DNA of 64,000 bases from Bradyrhizobium sp. CB2312 (lineage in GTDB: Bacteria > Pseudomonadota > Alphaproteobacteria > Rhizobiales > Xanthobacteraceae), in contig NZ_CP121668.1 of NCBI RefSeq assembly GCF_029714425.1, forward strand, positions 4,609,501 through 4,673,500, written 5' to 3'. The position numbers were made by a program, and so were the translations under genes. Of the stretch, positions 26,299 to 34,677 are shown piece after piece. Every line of letters starts with the position of its first letter. The stretch's first letter is position 1. The notes under the pieces were generated by a model that searched no databases, had not been told where the DNA came from, and worked only from the letters and a program-made list of their open reading frames with translations.

Positions 26299-26341
26299 GC
26301 GGCCCCGGCTCGCAAGGCTTGGGGGGCATGGCCGGGGCCGC
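26299..26341. repeat. Palindromic repeat, copy 2
   Basis: Arms GCGGCCCCGG and CCGGGGCCGC with a 23-base loop, directly after the small membrane-peptide gene. Similarity to copy 5 extends beyond the arms on the minus strand (CCGCCTTTC). Confidence 0.7.
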
Positions 26342-26586
26342 TCCGCCGGCTCGGCGGCGAGCCAGCGGATACCAAATGGCGTCGCCTGCCGCCGGTTCCT
26401 GACCAGCGCCGGAGAGTGCGGAGGCTGAGCGCTGATCGGCCTTTGGCATCCCGGCGGCCTAAAGAGTACGCCGCCTCAGTCGGCGGACCGTTCAGATTGA
26501 AAGGCATTCTCCCCTGGTTCATTCTCGGAACTGTTTGTACGTCGCTCTGTTAGGAGTGTCATCGATAACGGTCCAAGAGGCTCGCG

Positions 26587-26790
26587 ATGATCCTGCACCG
26601 CCGTCGAGTGAAGCAAACACGTTCCCTTGAAGAGAGGATGGCCGAACAGGCCGCTCGGCTCAAAGAGCAGGCCAGCCAGTTGCCCGCCGGGCCAGAGCGG
26701 GAAGCTCTTCTCAAAAGAGCCAGCATTGCGGAAACCGGCGCGCACATTAGCGATTCGCTGAAGTCGCCCGGCCTTCAGCCTCCGGAATAA
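26587..26790 (+). CDS. Small helical protein, 67 aa
   Basis: MILHRRRVKQTRSLEERMAE... with LKEQASQLPAGPEREALLKR and a closing SDSLKSPGLQPPE. The pattern (long helix, LPxGPEREALL, then SPGLQPP) is one I know from many bradyrhizobial small proteins. Soluble; function unknown. Confidence 0.75.
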   Translation: MILHRRRVKQTRSLEERMAEQAARLKEQASQLPAGPEREALLKRASIAETGAHISDSLKSPGLQPPE

Positions 26791-26833
26791 GCTCAGCTCT
26801 AGAAACGTACGCCCGGTTTGTTACTTATACGGG

Positions 26834-27046
26834 ATGCAACGGGTTTATTTGGTTCGGGTCACAACCGACAGTGGAAAATGCCAGCTCTGGCTAGCAGCGA
26901 CGCAGCGAGGCGCCGCTGTGGATCGAGTGCTCGACGCCATTCCCGAAGGCTGGGCAGCGAGCCTCGTTGAACGGGAGTTGGATGCGGACCTGACAGCTTC
27001 ATTGAACATGCAGGTGGGCGAAGTCCGGCGACATCTCGTGTCCTAA
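26834..27046 (+). CDS. Small hypothetical protein with PEGW motif, 70 aa
   Basis: MQRVYLVRVTTDSGKCQLWL... followed by VLDAIPEGWAASLVE and a C-terminal helix. This is the intact relative of the broken frame at 1-249. Probably a small alpha/beta domain. A hairpin (CCCCGG/CCGGGG near 27069-27086) follows and may terminate it. Function unknown. Confidence 0.7.
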   Translation: MQRVYLVRVTTDSGKCQLWLAATQRGAAVDRVLDAIPEGWAASLVERELDADLTASLNMQVGEVRRHLVS

Positions 27047-27238
27047 TTCCCCTGCGCCGGTACGAACGACCCCGGGCATCTCCGGGGCTGGACCGAGACG
27101 CACCGAGACCGCCCGACGCACCATACTCAACGCGGCGCGCCGATTGACAGCGTCTCGCTCGGGATTCAGTCCGGTAGTCTCAAATGATCGAGTTTCCTAA
27201 ATTTAATCTGTGGGTGTCCTAATTAGAACAAGCACCCG

Positions 27239-27451
27239 CTAGCTGTCCCGGCAGGCAATGCCGAGGCTGTCGCAGGTGATTGCGAATCTCTCTTTCGATT
27301 TAGAATCTTCGAAGCAGAACTTCGTGCCGATGTCGGCGCGCTCGGTCCACCAACCGACCTTAGCGCCTTGCGCGATGCGGAAGGCTTCACCCCGTAACAG
27401 GTCAAGTTGTTTTCCAGCGGCACGAACAATCAGGCAATTCCCCTTGGACAT
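27239..27451 (-). CDS. Small hypothetical protein, 70 aa
   Basis: The start at MSKGNCLIVRAAGKQLDLL has GGGAGAG upstream. The protein contains FRIAQGAKVGWWTERADIG and ends DSLGIACRDS. Cysteines are present but not arranged as a recognisable metal site. The IS256 element inserted 107 bases upstream of its start and may have separated it from its promoter. Confidence 0.6.
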   Translation of the reverse strand: MSKGNCLIVRAAGKQLDLLRGEAFRIAQGAKVGWWTERADIGTKFCFEDSKSKERFAITCDSLGIACRDS

Positions 27452-27558
27452 AAAACGCTCTCCCATGGCAATTTCGGATACTGCAAAATCATCGGAATGA
27501 AAGCGGGTATTTGTAGCTGAAAACAGGCAGCCGCGACAGCATGAAGCGGAGTTTCGTC

Positions 27559-28981
27559 GATCGTGTCCCAAGGAGTGGTGTAGCTGATTAGCAAAGCCGC
27601 ACGCGAAGCGCGCCCGATAAGCGCCGTAGCGAGCGAGCGGCTTTGCGGGTGGTCATCGATGATTCGTCGGTAAGGTTTGGATTGCGACAGCCAACCTGAT
27701 TCGAGGAACCACCGATGACCGACGACATGATGAACCTGCGCGCGCTCGTAGAGAAGTCCCCCGATGCCGATCTGTTGCGCGAGATGATCGGCTTTGCCGC
27801 CCAGCGCCTGATGGAGCTGGAGGTCGAGGGCCAGACCGGGGCGGCCTACGGCGAGAAGAGCCCCGAACGTCTGGTTCAGCGCAACGGCTACCGCGACCGG
27901 GTCTGGGAGACCCGGGCCGGCGCGGTCGAGCTGCGGATTCCCAAGTTGCGCAAAGGCACCTACTTCCCCGGCTTCCTGGAGCCGCGCCGCATGGCCGAGA
28001 AGGCGCTCACCGCCGTGGTGCAGGAAGCCTACGTGCAGGGCGTCTCGACCCGCTCGGTGGACGACCTCGTGCACGCCATGGGCATGAGCGGCATCTCGAA
28101 GAGCCAAGTGAGCCGGCTGTGCGGCGAGATCGACGACAAGGTGAAGGCCTTCCTCACCCGTCCGATCGAGGGCGACTGGCCTTATCTGTGGATCGACGCC
28201 ACCTACGTGAAGGTGCGCCAGAACGGGCGCATCGTCTCGGTCGCGGTGATCGTCGCGGTCGGCGTCAACAGCGATGGCCGACGCGAAGTTCTCGGCATGG
28301 ACGTCGGTCCCTCCGAGGCCGAGACATTCTGGACCGCGTTCCTGCGCAAGCTGGCACGGCGCGGCCTGCGCGGCGTCAAGCTGGTGGTCTCCGACGCCCA
28401 CGAGGGCATCAAGGCCACCGTTGCCAAGGTGCTCAACGCCACCTGGCAGCGCTGCCGCGTGCACTTCATGCGCAATGCGCTGGCGCATGCCGGCAAGAGC
28501 GGCCGGCGCGTCGTCTCCGCCTTCATCGCCACCGCGTTCGCCCAGGACGATGCCGAAGCCGCGAGGGCGCAGTGGCGCAAGGTTGCCGACCAGCTCCGCC
28601 CCAAGCTGCCCAAGCTTGCCGGCTTCCTGGACGAGGCCGAGACCGACGTGCTCGCCTACATGACGTTCCCGCCGCAGCATCGCGCCAAGCTGCACTCGAC
28701 CAACCCGATCGAGCGTCTCAACGGCGAGATCAAGCGCCGGACCGAGGTCGTCGGCATCTTCCCCAACGAGGATGCCGTCGTCCGCCTCATCGGTGCGATC
28801 CTGCTCGAGCAGAACGATGAATGGGCCGTCCAGCGCGCCCGCTACATGACGCTGGAAACCATCGCGCCGTTGAGCAATGATCCAACCGTCAGCCTCCCGG
28901 CAATCGCCAGCTGACCGATCCGGCCCATGCCGGCGAACGCGGTCACCCACCGCCAGCTACACCACGCCCGGGGACACGATC
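27559..28981 (+). mobile_element. IS256-family element
   Basis: The ends GATCGTGTCCC and their exact inverted copy (GGGACACGATC at 28971-28981) are followed inward by GTGGTGTAGCTG on both sides. An 8-base duplication GTTTCGTC flanks it (27551-27558 and 28982-28989). Length 1423 bases; one intact transposase gene, so possibly active. Confidence 0.93.
27715..28914 (+). CDS. IS256-family (Mutator) transposase
   Basis: A 399-residue DDE transposase. Visible landmarks are [31 protein letters not shown], the first catalytic region [15 protein letters not shown], the second [13 protein letters not shown], and the final region [17 protein letters not shown] with the Glu. Full length with no defects. 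The very long frame on the opposite strand is its shadow. Confidence 0.96.
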   Translation: MTDDMMNLRALVEKSPDADLLREMIGFAAQRLMELEVEGQTGAAYGEKSPERLVQRNGYRDRVWETRAGAVELRIPKLRKGTYFPGFLEPRRMAEKALTAVVQEAYVQGVSTRSVDDLVHAMGMSGISKSQVSRLCGEIDDKVKAFLTRPIEGDWPYLWIDATYVKVRQNGRIVSVAVIVAVGVNSDGRREVLGMDVGPSEAETFWTAFLRKLARRGLRGVKLVVSDAHEGIKATVAKVLNATWQRCRVHFMRNALAHAGKSGRRVVSAFIATAFAQDDAEAARAQWRKVADQLRPKLPKLAGFLDEAETDVLAYMTFPPQHRAKLHSTNPIERLNGEIKRRTEVVGIFPNEDAVVRLIGAILLEQNDEWAVQRARYMTLETIAPLSNDPTVSLPAIAS

Positions 28982-29083
28982 GTTTCGTCTCGGAACAGTG
29001 CTCAAGCGAACAGAGGAACGCGCCTCCTTATGGAAGGCTCCTCCTTGCTTGACCTCGCTGGACCGAGGATCAGGCGCCCTCCA

Positions 29084-29125
29084 GCGGCCCCGGCCTCACG
29101 ACTCCTCTCTACCCGGCCGGGGCCG
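29084..29125. repeat. Palindromic repeat, copy 3
   Basis: GCGGCCCCGG with CCGGGGCCG about 23 bases later, in the gap downstream of the IS256. No gene recognised in 28990-29422. Confidence 0.65.
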
Positions 29126-29306
29126 TCCACACCCCTCATTGGTCTGCTCGCCAGAGTTATTCTTCAGATGCTTGAGTGTCCTGCCTGACTTAGGAGCGTT
29201 CGCGAGCTCGGAACAGCACGGCTAAGTGCTGAACTGAACGGAGGCAGGCATCAAATGCGGGTAAGGTGACAACGCTTGGCGATCCCATTACCGCCAAGTA
29301 CCTCCA

Positions 29307-29357
29307 GCGGCCCCGGCAGCACACGCCCCAAGCAACTCACGGCCAGGGCCGTTTTTT
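29307..29357 (+). terminator. Palindromic repeat, copy 4, with T-tract
   Basis: GCGGCCCCGG and GGCCAGGGCCG form the stem, followed by TTTTTT. This copy has the full form of a rho-independent terminator on the plus strand. Confidence 0.7.
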
Positions 29358-29422
29358 GCTTTCGATTTAGGAACGGTTGCACAGCATGCCTGTTGGCGCC
29401 TGATATGGCTGCGGAGCTGGCC

Positions 29423-29659
29423 ATGGTGCGGTACTCTTTCGACATCCGGGATGACACTGGTCTTTACCCCGACGAAGAAGGACTGGAATTTAAGACCCAG
29501 CAGGAGGCGGAGATTGAAGCCGCCCATACCCTGGCTGGCTTAGCGCGAGATCTTGCCGTCCAAGATGAACGTCCGGACGTTGCGATAGAAGTTCGCAATA
29601 ATGTCGGGCGCCTGTTCCAAGCCGCCTTGATCTATGACTCCAACATGAAGAAGCAGTAA
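29423..29659 (+). CDS. DUF6894-type small protein, 78 aa
   Basis: MVRYSFDIRDDTGLYPDEEG... with the family's aromatic start and an acidic turn, then a helix (AEIEAAHTLAGLARDLAV) and a strand (DVAIEVRNNVGRLF). GGAG lies upstream; an ATG at 29405 would add six residues. More diverged from the 12430 copy than the decayed one at 31210. Function unknown. Confidence 0.75.
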   Translation: MVRYSFDIRDDTGLYPDEEGLEFKTQQEAEIEAAHTLAGLARDLAVQDERPDVAIEVRNNVGRLFQAALIYDSNMKKQ

Positions 29660-29780
29660 GTCGCTCAGTTGGCGGCGCTCGTTCGGCCTTTGAGCCAAGT
29701 GCCCTATGTTCATTTTTGAACTGTTCAAATTCGTCGTTAGCAGTACTTCGGTATTCAGTTCCATCCACATAGGCCTTGGA

Positions 29781-29960
29781 ATGCGGACTGCCGAAGAATG
29801 CCGGAAACTAGCGGCGGCCTACCGGAGCAAGGCCGGGGCCGCTGGCGTTGGTCCAAGAACCGCCTCCGTGCTCAAGAATATCGCCAAGAGCCTCACAGGG
29901 CTCGCCAAGCAGTACGATCTGCTCTCTGCCATCGAGGAGGAAGAGCGCCGGGCGAATTGA
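29781..29960 (+). CDS. Small helical protein, 59 aa (three-member local family)
   Basis: MRTAEECRKLAAAYRSKAG... then ASVLKNIAKSLTGLAKQYDL. Same family as 25415-25588 and 33797-33988, closest to the latter (both have VLKNI). The ribosome site is weak. Function unknown. Decayed sequence resembling the 30768-31053 gene lies just after it, on the minus strand at about 29995-30120. Confidence 0.7.
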   Translation: MRTAEECRKLAAAYRSKAGAAGVGPRTASVLKNIAKSLTGLAKQYDLLSAIEEEERRAN

Positions 29961-30245
29961 GGCCGACTCTATTGGCGGCCAATCACTGGCTGTTGCATGG
30001 ACCCACGATCGCCCGCCGCAGATCGCCTCGCTCGAAGTCTGACGTCGGCGCCGCGATATGCGCACCGCGTATATCAGCCACTGGGGCAACGTCGGCATTG
30101 CGACCAGCGATAGCCATGCAGTCGCCACCAAGATCTCTACTCCCTGGCCCGCCGGTTCACGCTAGCGGGCCTGTACTCCGTTGATCACCTGTACCGAAAA
30201 GAATACACGCCCGAGTTTCACTGCCTGTTGGCCTGCTGCCGGAAT

Positions 30246-30458
30246 TCAGTCCGGCGCTTCACGCCCCTGGGCACTCAGCTCGTATCGATCGCCGTTCTTC
30301 GTCAGCCAGCCGCCCTCGACCATGCGGAGTGCAAACGCTTTCGTGCAAATTGGATGAAAGGTGGCCAGCTGGTAGATCTTGTCGTTCCGCTCGATCAGGT
30401 AGCCGTAGAGCCGCGCCCGCCGCACAATCCTACGTACCTCTGGCGAAAGAACCAACAT
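30246..30458 (-). CDS. Small hypothetical protein, 70 aa
   Basis: MLVLSPEVRRIVRRARLYGY... with ATFHPICTKAFALRMVEGGW and a terminal YELSAQGREA. The pattern of helix, helix and a glycine-turn beta end is like a very small winged helix, but this is only a guess. No signal or membrane segment. Function unknown. Confidence 0.6.
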   Translation of the reverse strand: MLVLSPEVRRIVRRARLYGYLIERNDKIYQLATFHPICTKAFALRMVEGGWLTKNGDRYELSAQGREAPD

Positions 30459-30667
30459 GATAATCGCTCAAGCATCGGTTTGAGAGAGTGTTCCTAAGAA
30501 TGGCGAGCCACTGTGGGGTGCTTATTGCCGCGCGCCGGTCGCGCTGAACGCGCCTTTGTGCTGCGTACCGCGCCGGAAAGCTGGAGTACGACATGGCTGC
30601 GCGAAAGCGCACGAGAGAATAAGACCACCTAAGTTGGTTTTGCGGCGTCCCAGACCAAGGATGAAAG

Positions 30668-30711
30668 GCGGCCCCGGCTTCGGGGGCTTGGGGCGGTAAG
30701 GCCGGGGCCGC
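30668..30711. repeat. Palindromic repeat, copy 5
   Basis: Arms GCGGCCCCGG and CCGGGGCCGC with a 24-base loop. It lies just beyond the stop of the minus-strand pseudogene at 30768. No gene recognised in 30459-30767. Confidence 0.7.
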
Positions 30712-30767
30712 TTCACCAGCCCGTGGCGAGCTGGCGAGACTCAAGCTCATGTCGCGCCTTTCGTTCC

Positions 30768-31053
30768 TCACTGCTCCGCACGATGGGGCACAATCGCACG
30801 CCGCAGATTCCCACGCTCGAAGTCCGGCCGAACGTCGGCGCCGCGATATCCGCAGGCCCGGCAGACAAGCCGCGGCTCGAGATCCGATAGGCGAACATCA
30901 TCAGCCCAGCGGTCAGCCCAGCGCGACGTGGTGGCCGCAATGGCAGTAGACCAGCACGCCGCGCAAGCCCATCTCGCGCATCTCGCCGAACGTGATCTTG
31001 AGCGGACGTCCGTCAGGGTGCGTAGGCGTTTGGCGTCGGACAGAGAGAGGCAT
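30768..31053 (-). pseudogene. Small zinc-ribbon-type protein, frameshifted
   Basis: From MPLSVRRQTPTHPDGRPLK the frame runs through ITFGEMREMGLRGVLVYC and then stops after HHVALG. A second frame continues WADDVRLSDLEPRLVCRACG and YRGADVRPDFERG to a stop at 30768. Joined, these give a small protein with two cysteine pairs of a type I associate with bradyrhizobia. A two-base change in CTGGGCTGACC near 30920 appears to break it. Confidence 0.65.
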
Positions 31054-31209
31054 GCCGCCATCGAAACGCGGCGCAGCCGAGAGTCAAATTGTCCATTTGT
31101 AGAGGCGCCTGACGCACGCGAGCTACTGTCTGTCGTGGGTGTGGACAAAACCCGCGCCAGCAGCAGGCGCGGGCCTCCCAGCATCCCTGAGGATGCGCGA
31201 CCGCTCCCT

Positions 31210-31441
31210 TCAAGAGGTCATACTGATCTCAATCGAGGCCGAGACGGTCAGGACGCGAGCAGTCGGCGTCCTCACGATGACCGATCGCTCCATGTCCGCG
31301 TGGAGTTCGCTCTTACTCCGGATGGTTCAGCCAAGGCTCTCAGCGCGGCGTCTGGGGCGACGGCGAGGTTTGGCAGATCCTCGCCGGCATCATCAATGGT
31401 AAAGCCGAGGTCGTCGTGAAAATCGAAAACGTAGCGCGCAT
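31210..31441 (-). pseudogene. DUF6894 gene with two frameshifts
   Basis: The sequence aligns codon by codon with the intact gene at 12430-12666 (YVFDFHDDLGFTIDDAGEDL), but one base is missing right after the ATG and another after ALRALAE. The C-terminal part (VRTPTARVLTVSASIEIS) is still readable. It follows a near copy of the same membrane-peptide gene that precedes the intact version, so a two-gene block has been duplicated in inverted orientation. Confidence 0.8.
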
Positions 31442-31486
31442 GCCCTCGAAACGTTCAAAGATGCCGCTCCTTCCTCCCGCGGGATA

Positions 31487-31633
31487 TTACCACAGCGAGG
31501 CGCTGCCGAGGTAGCGGTCGAGGATCCAAAAGGTGCCGTAAAGGCCGACGACAAGCACCAGCAGGAAGCCAATGCCCATCAGCAGCCATTCTCGTCTGGA
31601 GAAAAGATCGAAATCCCACACAGGGCGAACCAT
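31487..31633 (-). CDS. Small single-pass membrane protein, 48 aa
   Basis: WDFDLFSRREWLLMGIGFLL... with one membrane helix; same length as, and close to, the protein at 12238-12384. ATG start. Followed by the broken DUF6894 gene on the same strand. Still open, so it may be made. Function unknown. Confidence 0.7.
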   Translation of the reverse strand: MVRPVWDFDLFSRREWLLMGIGFLLVLVVGLYGTFWILDRYLGSASLW

Positions 31634-31675
31634 TTTGGAATAAACCCGTCACCTTAGATCAGGTTCCACTGCGCC

Positions 31676-31960
31676 TCAGGGGTGCCTCGCTACGCCGCTT
31701 TCAGCTCGCGGTCTTGGCAGATGCCTATGCGGTACGTGGCGTACGCGTTCGATTTGTCCGGCGTTGCTTGCGCAGTTTATGAAATCGATTGCTCGACGGA
31801 CAAAGACGCGCGGGCTTATGGCCTCGACTAGGTCTTCGTCGTCGAGGACGCCCATAAGGTCGTTGATGGTTTTCTGGCAGTCTTGGGGGCCGGACTCGAC
31901 ATAGCGCGCAAGAATGCCCTGGGCTTCCTTAACCGCTTTGGTAACGCGATCCGGGGGCAT
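31676..31960 (-). CDS. Hypothetical protein, 94 aa
   Basis: Start at MPPDRVTKAVKEAQGILARY with GGAG upstream. The first 50 residues form a helical domain with a pattern I know from bradyrhizobia (SGPQDCQKTINDLMGVLDDE). The tail after LVEAISPRVF is basic and of different character, which may reflect a shifted or replaced 3' end. Function unknown. Confidence 0.6.
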   Translation of the reverse strand: MPPDRVTKAVKEAQGILARYVESGPQDCQKTINDLMGVLDDEDLVEAISPRVFVRRAIDFINCASNAGQIERVRHVPHRHLPRPRAESGVARHP

Positions 31961-31995
31961 GCCGGTACTCCACACTTACTGCCGAGAAAACGCAG

Positions 31996-32904
31996 CTAGG
32001 AACGGCCCGTTCCTTTGCTCAGCCCTTTGAAAGAGCTGGCGCGAAGCAATCCCTCAGAGGTGATGTCCCTGTACTCGACCTCCGCATAGAACGCCGGTTC
32101 GACCCAGGTAGCCTTGGGCTTCTTGATCGGCTTCGTCAGCTTCGCCTTCGGGCTGACTACGGTTTCCAGCGCCTTCCGGATCTTGCCGGAGGTCGTTCGG
32201 TCCCAGCCCGTACCGACCTTACCCAGGTAAATCAGGTTCTTTCCTTCCTTCTTGCCTAGGTACAGGGCTGCGACGCCGGCGGGGTCTTTGATGAACCCGA
32301 CCACGGGGAATTTCTCGCGCCGGACAGTTTTAATTTTCTGCCAGGTATCGACGCGGTCAGACCGGTACGTCGCATCGACGCGCTTCGATATGATTCCCTC
32401 ATAGTTCAGCCGGCCGGCGGCCTCGAACAGCGCTTGTCCGTCTCCTTCGTGGTGCTCGCTGTAGAGAACCGGCGGGTCGAGCATGTCGATCAGCTCTTTC
32501 AGACGCTCCTTGCGGTAGATCTGAGGTTTGTTCCGAAAGTCCTCTCCATTGTGGAAGAGGAGGTCGAAGGCATAGAACAGCATCCGGTCCTGACGGCCCT
32601 TGGCGAGGTCGGCTTGCAGCTCGGAGAAGTTGGTACGGTCGTAATGGATGACGACAATCTCACCGTCGAAGATGCTCTGGCTGCGGAGCTTGAAGGAGGC
32701 GGCGATGCCGGAGAACCGCTTGGTCCAGTCGTGGCCGTTCCGGGTGAAGATCTTGGCCGCGTCCCGGTCTACATGAACTTGAGCCCGGTAGCCGTCGTAT
32801 TTGATTTCGTGGATCCAGTCGCCGCCCGTCGGTGCCTTCATCTTCAGTGTTGCGAGCTGGGGTTTAATGAACCCCGGCATCGCCGACTTGATACGCTTCG
32901 CCAC
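31996..32904 (-). CDS. ATP-dependent DNA ligase (LigC/LigD ligase domain)
   Basis: A 302-residue ligase starting at a GTG. Motif I, EIKYDGYR, puts the AMP-accepting lysine at residue 35. RNGHDWTKRF, FDGEIVVIH (motif III), YEGIISKRVD (motif IV) and WQKIKTVRR (motif V) follow, then an OB-fold part with FPVVGFI and LYLGKKEGKNLIYLGKVG. There is no primase or phosphoesterase domain, so it resembles stand-alone LigC-type enzymes of bacterial end joining. No Ku gene is in the window. Two truncated relatives (3650, 15807) and one IS-split relative (21995-24903) occur nearby. Confidence 0.9.
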   Translation of the reverse strand: MAKRIKSAMPGFIKPQLATLKMKAPTGGDWIHEIKYDGYRAQVHVDRDAAKIFTRNGHDWTKRFSGIAASFKLRSQSIFDGEIVVIHYDRTNFSELQADLAKGRQDRMLFYAFDLLFHNGEDFRNKPQIYRKERLKELIDMLDPPVLYSEHHEGDGQALFEAAGRLNYEGIISKRVDATYRSDRVDTWQKIKTVRREKFPVVGFIKDPAGVAALYLGKKEGKNLIYLGKVGTGWDRTTSGKIRKALETVVSPKAKLTKPIKKPKATWVEPAFYAEVEYRDITSEGLLRASSFKGLSKGTGRS

Positions 32905-32918
32905 TTACGCAACTCACA

Positions 32919-32949
32919 AGAAAGCCGCCGCTGGGTTCAAACGGCGGGC
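32919..32949 (-). terminator. Terminator-like hairpin before the intact ligase
   Basis: On the minus strand CCCGCCG pairs with CGGCGG and is followed by CTTTCTTG, ending shortly before the ligase GTG. The downstream leader TGTGAGTTGCGTAAGTGGC is shared with both truncated ligase copies. Confidence 0.6.
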
Positions 32950-33099
32950 AGGTGTACTTAACTATCCACGTGTCTTTAACTTCCAAAAGCGCGTCAGCGT
33001 TCCTAGTAGGCCATCGACGCGGTGCACGTCTAGATTCGTAGTCTCACGCCAACCTGACACTGATTATTCGCGTTTCGGAGGGGAAGCCCGATGCGCCTA

Positions 33100-33300
33100 G
33101 CGTGGCGCGTCGCTGGCTACGTGGATGTCGGTGATGCTGCTTCACTGACGCAGCAGCAGATCCGCGCTCGGTGTTAGCAGCCGCACAATAAGTCCCGCTT
33201 TCGTGCAGTTCTAGCCAACCCTTTTCCGCAGCATATCTGAATCGGAGCACCGAACTCGCTGCAGCTGGTCTCCAGCGTGAACAGGAAGGGTGCGTTGTCA
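33100..33300 (-). pseudogene. Fragment of a small GWLELHESGTY protein
   Basis: The minus strand reads RFRYAAEKGWLELHESGTYC, equivalent to IRYTIEHGWLEMHESGTYVR in the copy at 33985-34259. The N-terminal half is absent and the end is altered. No gene is recognised between here and 33587 apart from a palindrome. Confidence 0.5.
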
Positions 33301-33399
33301 TAGATAAGAATTGGTACCCACAAATGCGAATCAATTCATCTGCTTTAATGGCTGCTCGCCCTGGTTCGTGCAGGATGCCTGTCCGCGCTCAGGTGGAAC

Positions 33400-33447
33400 G
33401 CGGCTCCGGCTCGCATCCCTTCATGTGAGCCTCCAGGCGGGGGCCGC
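33400..33447. repeat. Palindromic repeat, copy 6 (degenerate)
   Basis: GCGGCTCCGG and GGCGGGGGCCGC flank a loop of about 27 bases; a diverged member of the same repeat set. Confidence 0.55.
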
Positions 33448-33586
33448 CAACGCATGTGCAGGCAGGCGGCCGATTTCTCTTCGCAGGGTCAAGGCGACCT
33501 GATAGGCTTGCTGTCATCACCGCACGGCCCTAGGCAACGATCGGTGACTGAGAGCTCTTCAGGCTCCCGCCAGACTGCGGGAGTTC

Positions 33587-33748
33587 GTGTTGATAGAGCA
33601 ACCCAAGCCGCCCCCTGAAGCCCCGGCCCATTGTCCGAAATGCGACGGGCTGCCCATCCCATACCTGCAGCTGCCCGACCCCCGCACCGGCATCTTGGCT
33701 TACGTCTACCGATGTAACCGCTGCGCCGGCCTCATCTGGCTCCATTAA
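33587..33748 (+). CDS. Small zinc-ribbon-type protein, 53 aa
   Basis: GTG start at 33587 with GGGAG upstream; TTG at 33590 is possible. The protein has a proline-rich start, then CPKCDGLPIPYLQLPDPRTG and YRCNRCAGLIWLH. The two CxxC pairs about 27 residues apart are the hallmark of a zinc ribbon. Function unknown; perhaps a nucleic-acid-associated small protein. Confidence 0.65.
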   Translation: MLIEQPKPPPEAPAHCPKCDGLPIPYLQLPDPRTGILAYVYRCNRCAGLIWLH

Positions 33749-33796
33749 GCCGCCGCAGTGAGAGCGCCTCCTCCATCCCATTTCAAGGGGATGCCC

Positions 33797-33988
33797 ATGT
33801 GGTCCGCAGAACAATGCCGTAAGTTATCTCGGCAATATAAGGATCAGGCCAGCGAGCCGGGAGTCACACTAAGGATGGCAACGGTGCTCAAAAATATTTC
33901 GCACAGCTTTGCGGGCCTCGCCAGCCAATTTGAAGTACTCAAGGGGATCGCCTCGGAGGAACGCAACGAGCCGAGCGGGTCGAGCTAG
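33797..33988 (+). CDS. Small helical protein, 63 aa (three-member local family)
   Basis: MWSAEQCRKLSRQYKDQAS... with AAGGGG eight bases upstream, then ATVLKNISHSFAGLASQFEVL and an acidic tail. Third member of the family also at 25415-25588 and 29781-29960. Soluble; function unknown. Its 3' end overlaps the next minus-strand pseudogene by four bases. Confidence 0.75.
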   Translation: MWSAEQCRKLSRQYKDQASEPGVTLRMATVLKNISHSFAGLASQFEVLKGIASEERNEPSGSS

Positions 33989-34259
33989 GTCGTAAGCAGC
34001 TCTTTTCCTTGCGGCAGCACCCGCACGTAAGTTCCACTCTCGTGCATCTCGAGCCAGCCGTGCTCGATGGTGTACCTGATGCCGGCTCCAAACTCCGGGC
34101 CGCTGGCCTTCAGGATGGGAGGAAGGGAGCGTTGACCTTCTCGATATGGATGCGGCCGTCTTGGACTGGCTCGATGGTGGCCGCGAGTTCGAGCAGCTCG
34201 CGGGCCGCCGCCTCTGGATCGGCGTAAGGGCGCTCGTTTGCGCATGTCGTTTGTGCCAT
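33985..34259 (-). pseudogene. Small GWLEMHESGTY-family protein, frameshifted
   Basis: From MAQTTCANERPYADPEAAAR the frame gives LLELAATIEPVQDGRIHIEK and then stops just after VNAPFLPS. Another frame resumes ILKASGPEFGAGIRYTIEHG and ends at 33985. One shift near 34125, in a C-rich run, breaks a protein of about 90 residues. A second, shorter remnant of the family is at 33100-33300. Confidence 0.7.
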
Positions 34260-34502
34260 GGTCTACTCCGGTCCGCATGGTTCGCGCGTGCTTGTTCGAT
34301 CTGGGCATCGTTTAGCCGCGCGCGGAGTTCGTTCCAAGCGGTTCGAAAGAGCGCCTTTGCTTCCAAGTTAGCAGCCCGCCCTCGATGCGAGCTCGGCTGC
34401 GGAACATTATCTAGGAAGCAGCTCCAAGGACCAAGCATCATGCCCGCCTACCGCAACGGATCTGAAGATGCGGCCGACCGCCCGTTCATCCCAGATCACG
34501 GT

Positions 34503-34631
34503 TTAGTCGTCGGGAGCGATGTCGTCGCGAATTGCGGTTCTGCGCAGGAATAGATCGTCGGACATGTCTTGCGCACGCTTAATGACGAGTAGGATGCGTT
34601 TTCTGGGGTCATCGCAAGATGCCAATCCCAT
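34503..34631 (-). CDS. Possible 42-aa protein
   Basis: MGLASCDDPRKRILLVIKRA followed by an acidic helix and the ending IAPDD. Reads like a natural short protein but has no family or strong ribosome site. Tentative. Confidence 0.35.
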   Translation of the reverse strand: MGLASCDDPRKRILLVIKRAQDMSDDLFLRRTAIRDDIAPDD

Positions 34632-34677
34632 GAGCCAAGAGCCGTTCCATCACTCAGGGATACTGGGTCGTCTCATT

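Noticed and set aside
27430..28950. 506-codon minus-strand frame
   Set aside because: Antisense shadow of the IS256 transposase, with repetitive Gly/Asp/His-rich translation and no domain.
29995..30120. Possible second copy of the small gene at 30768-31053
   Set aside because: Only a short CAYRGADV-like stretch with deletions can be read; too decayed to annotate separately.
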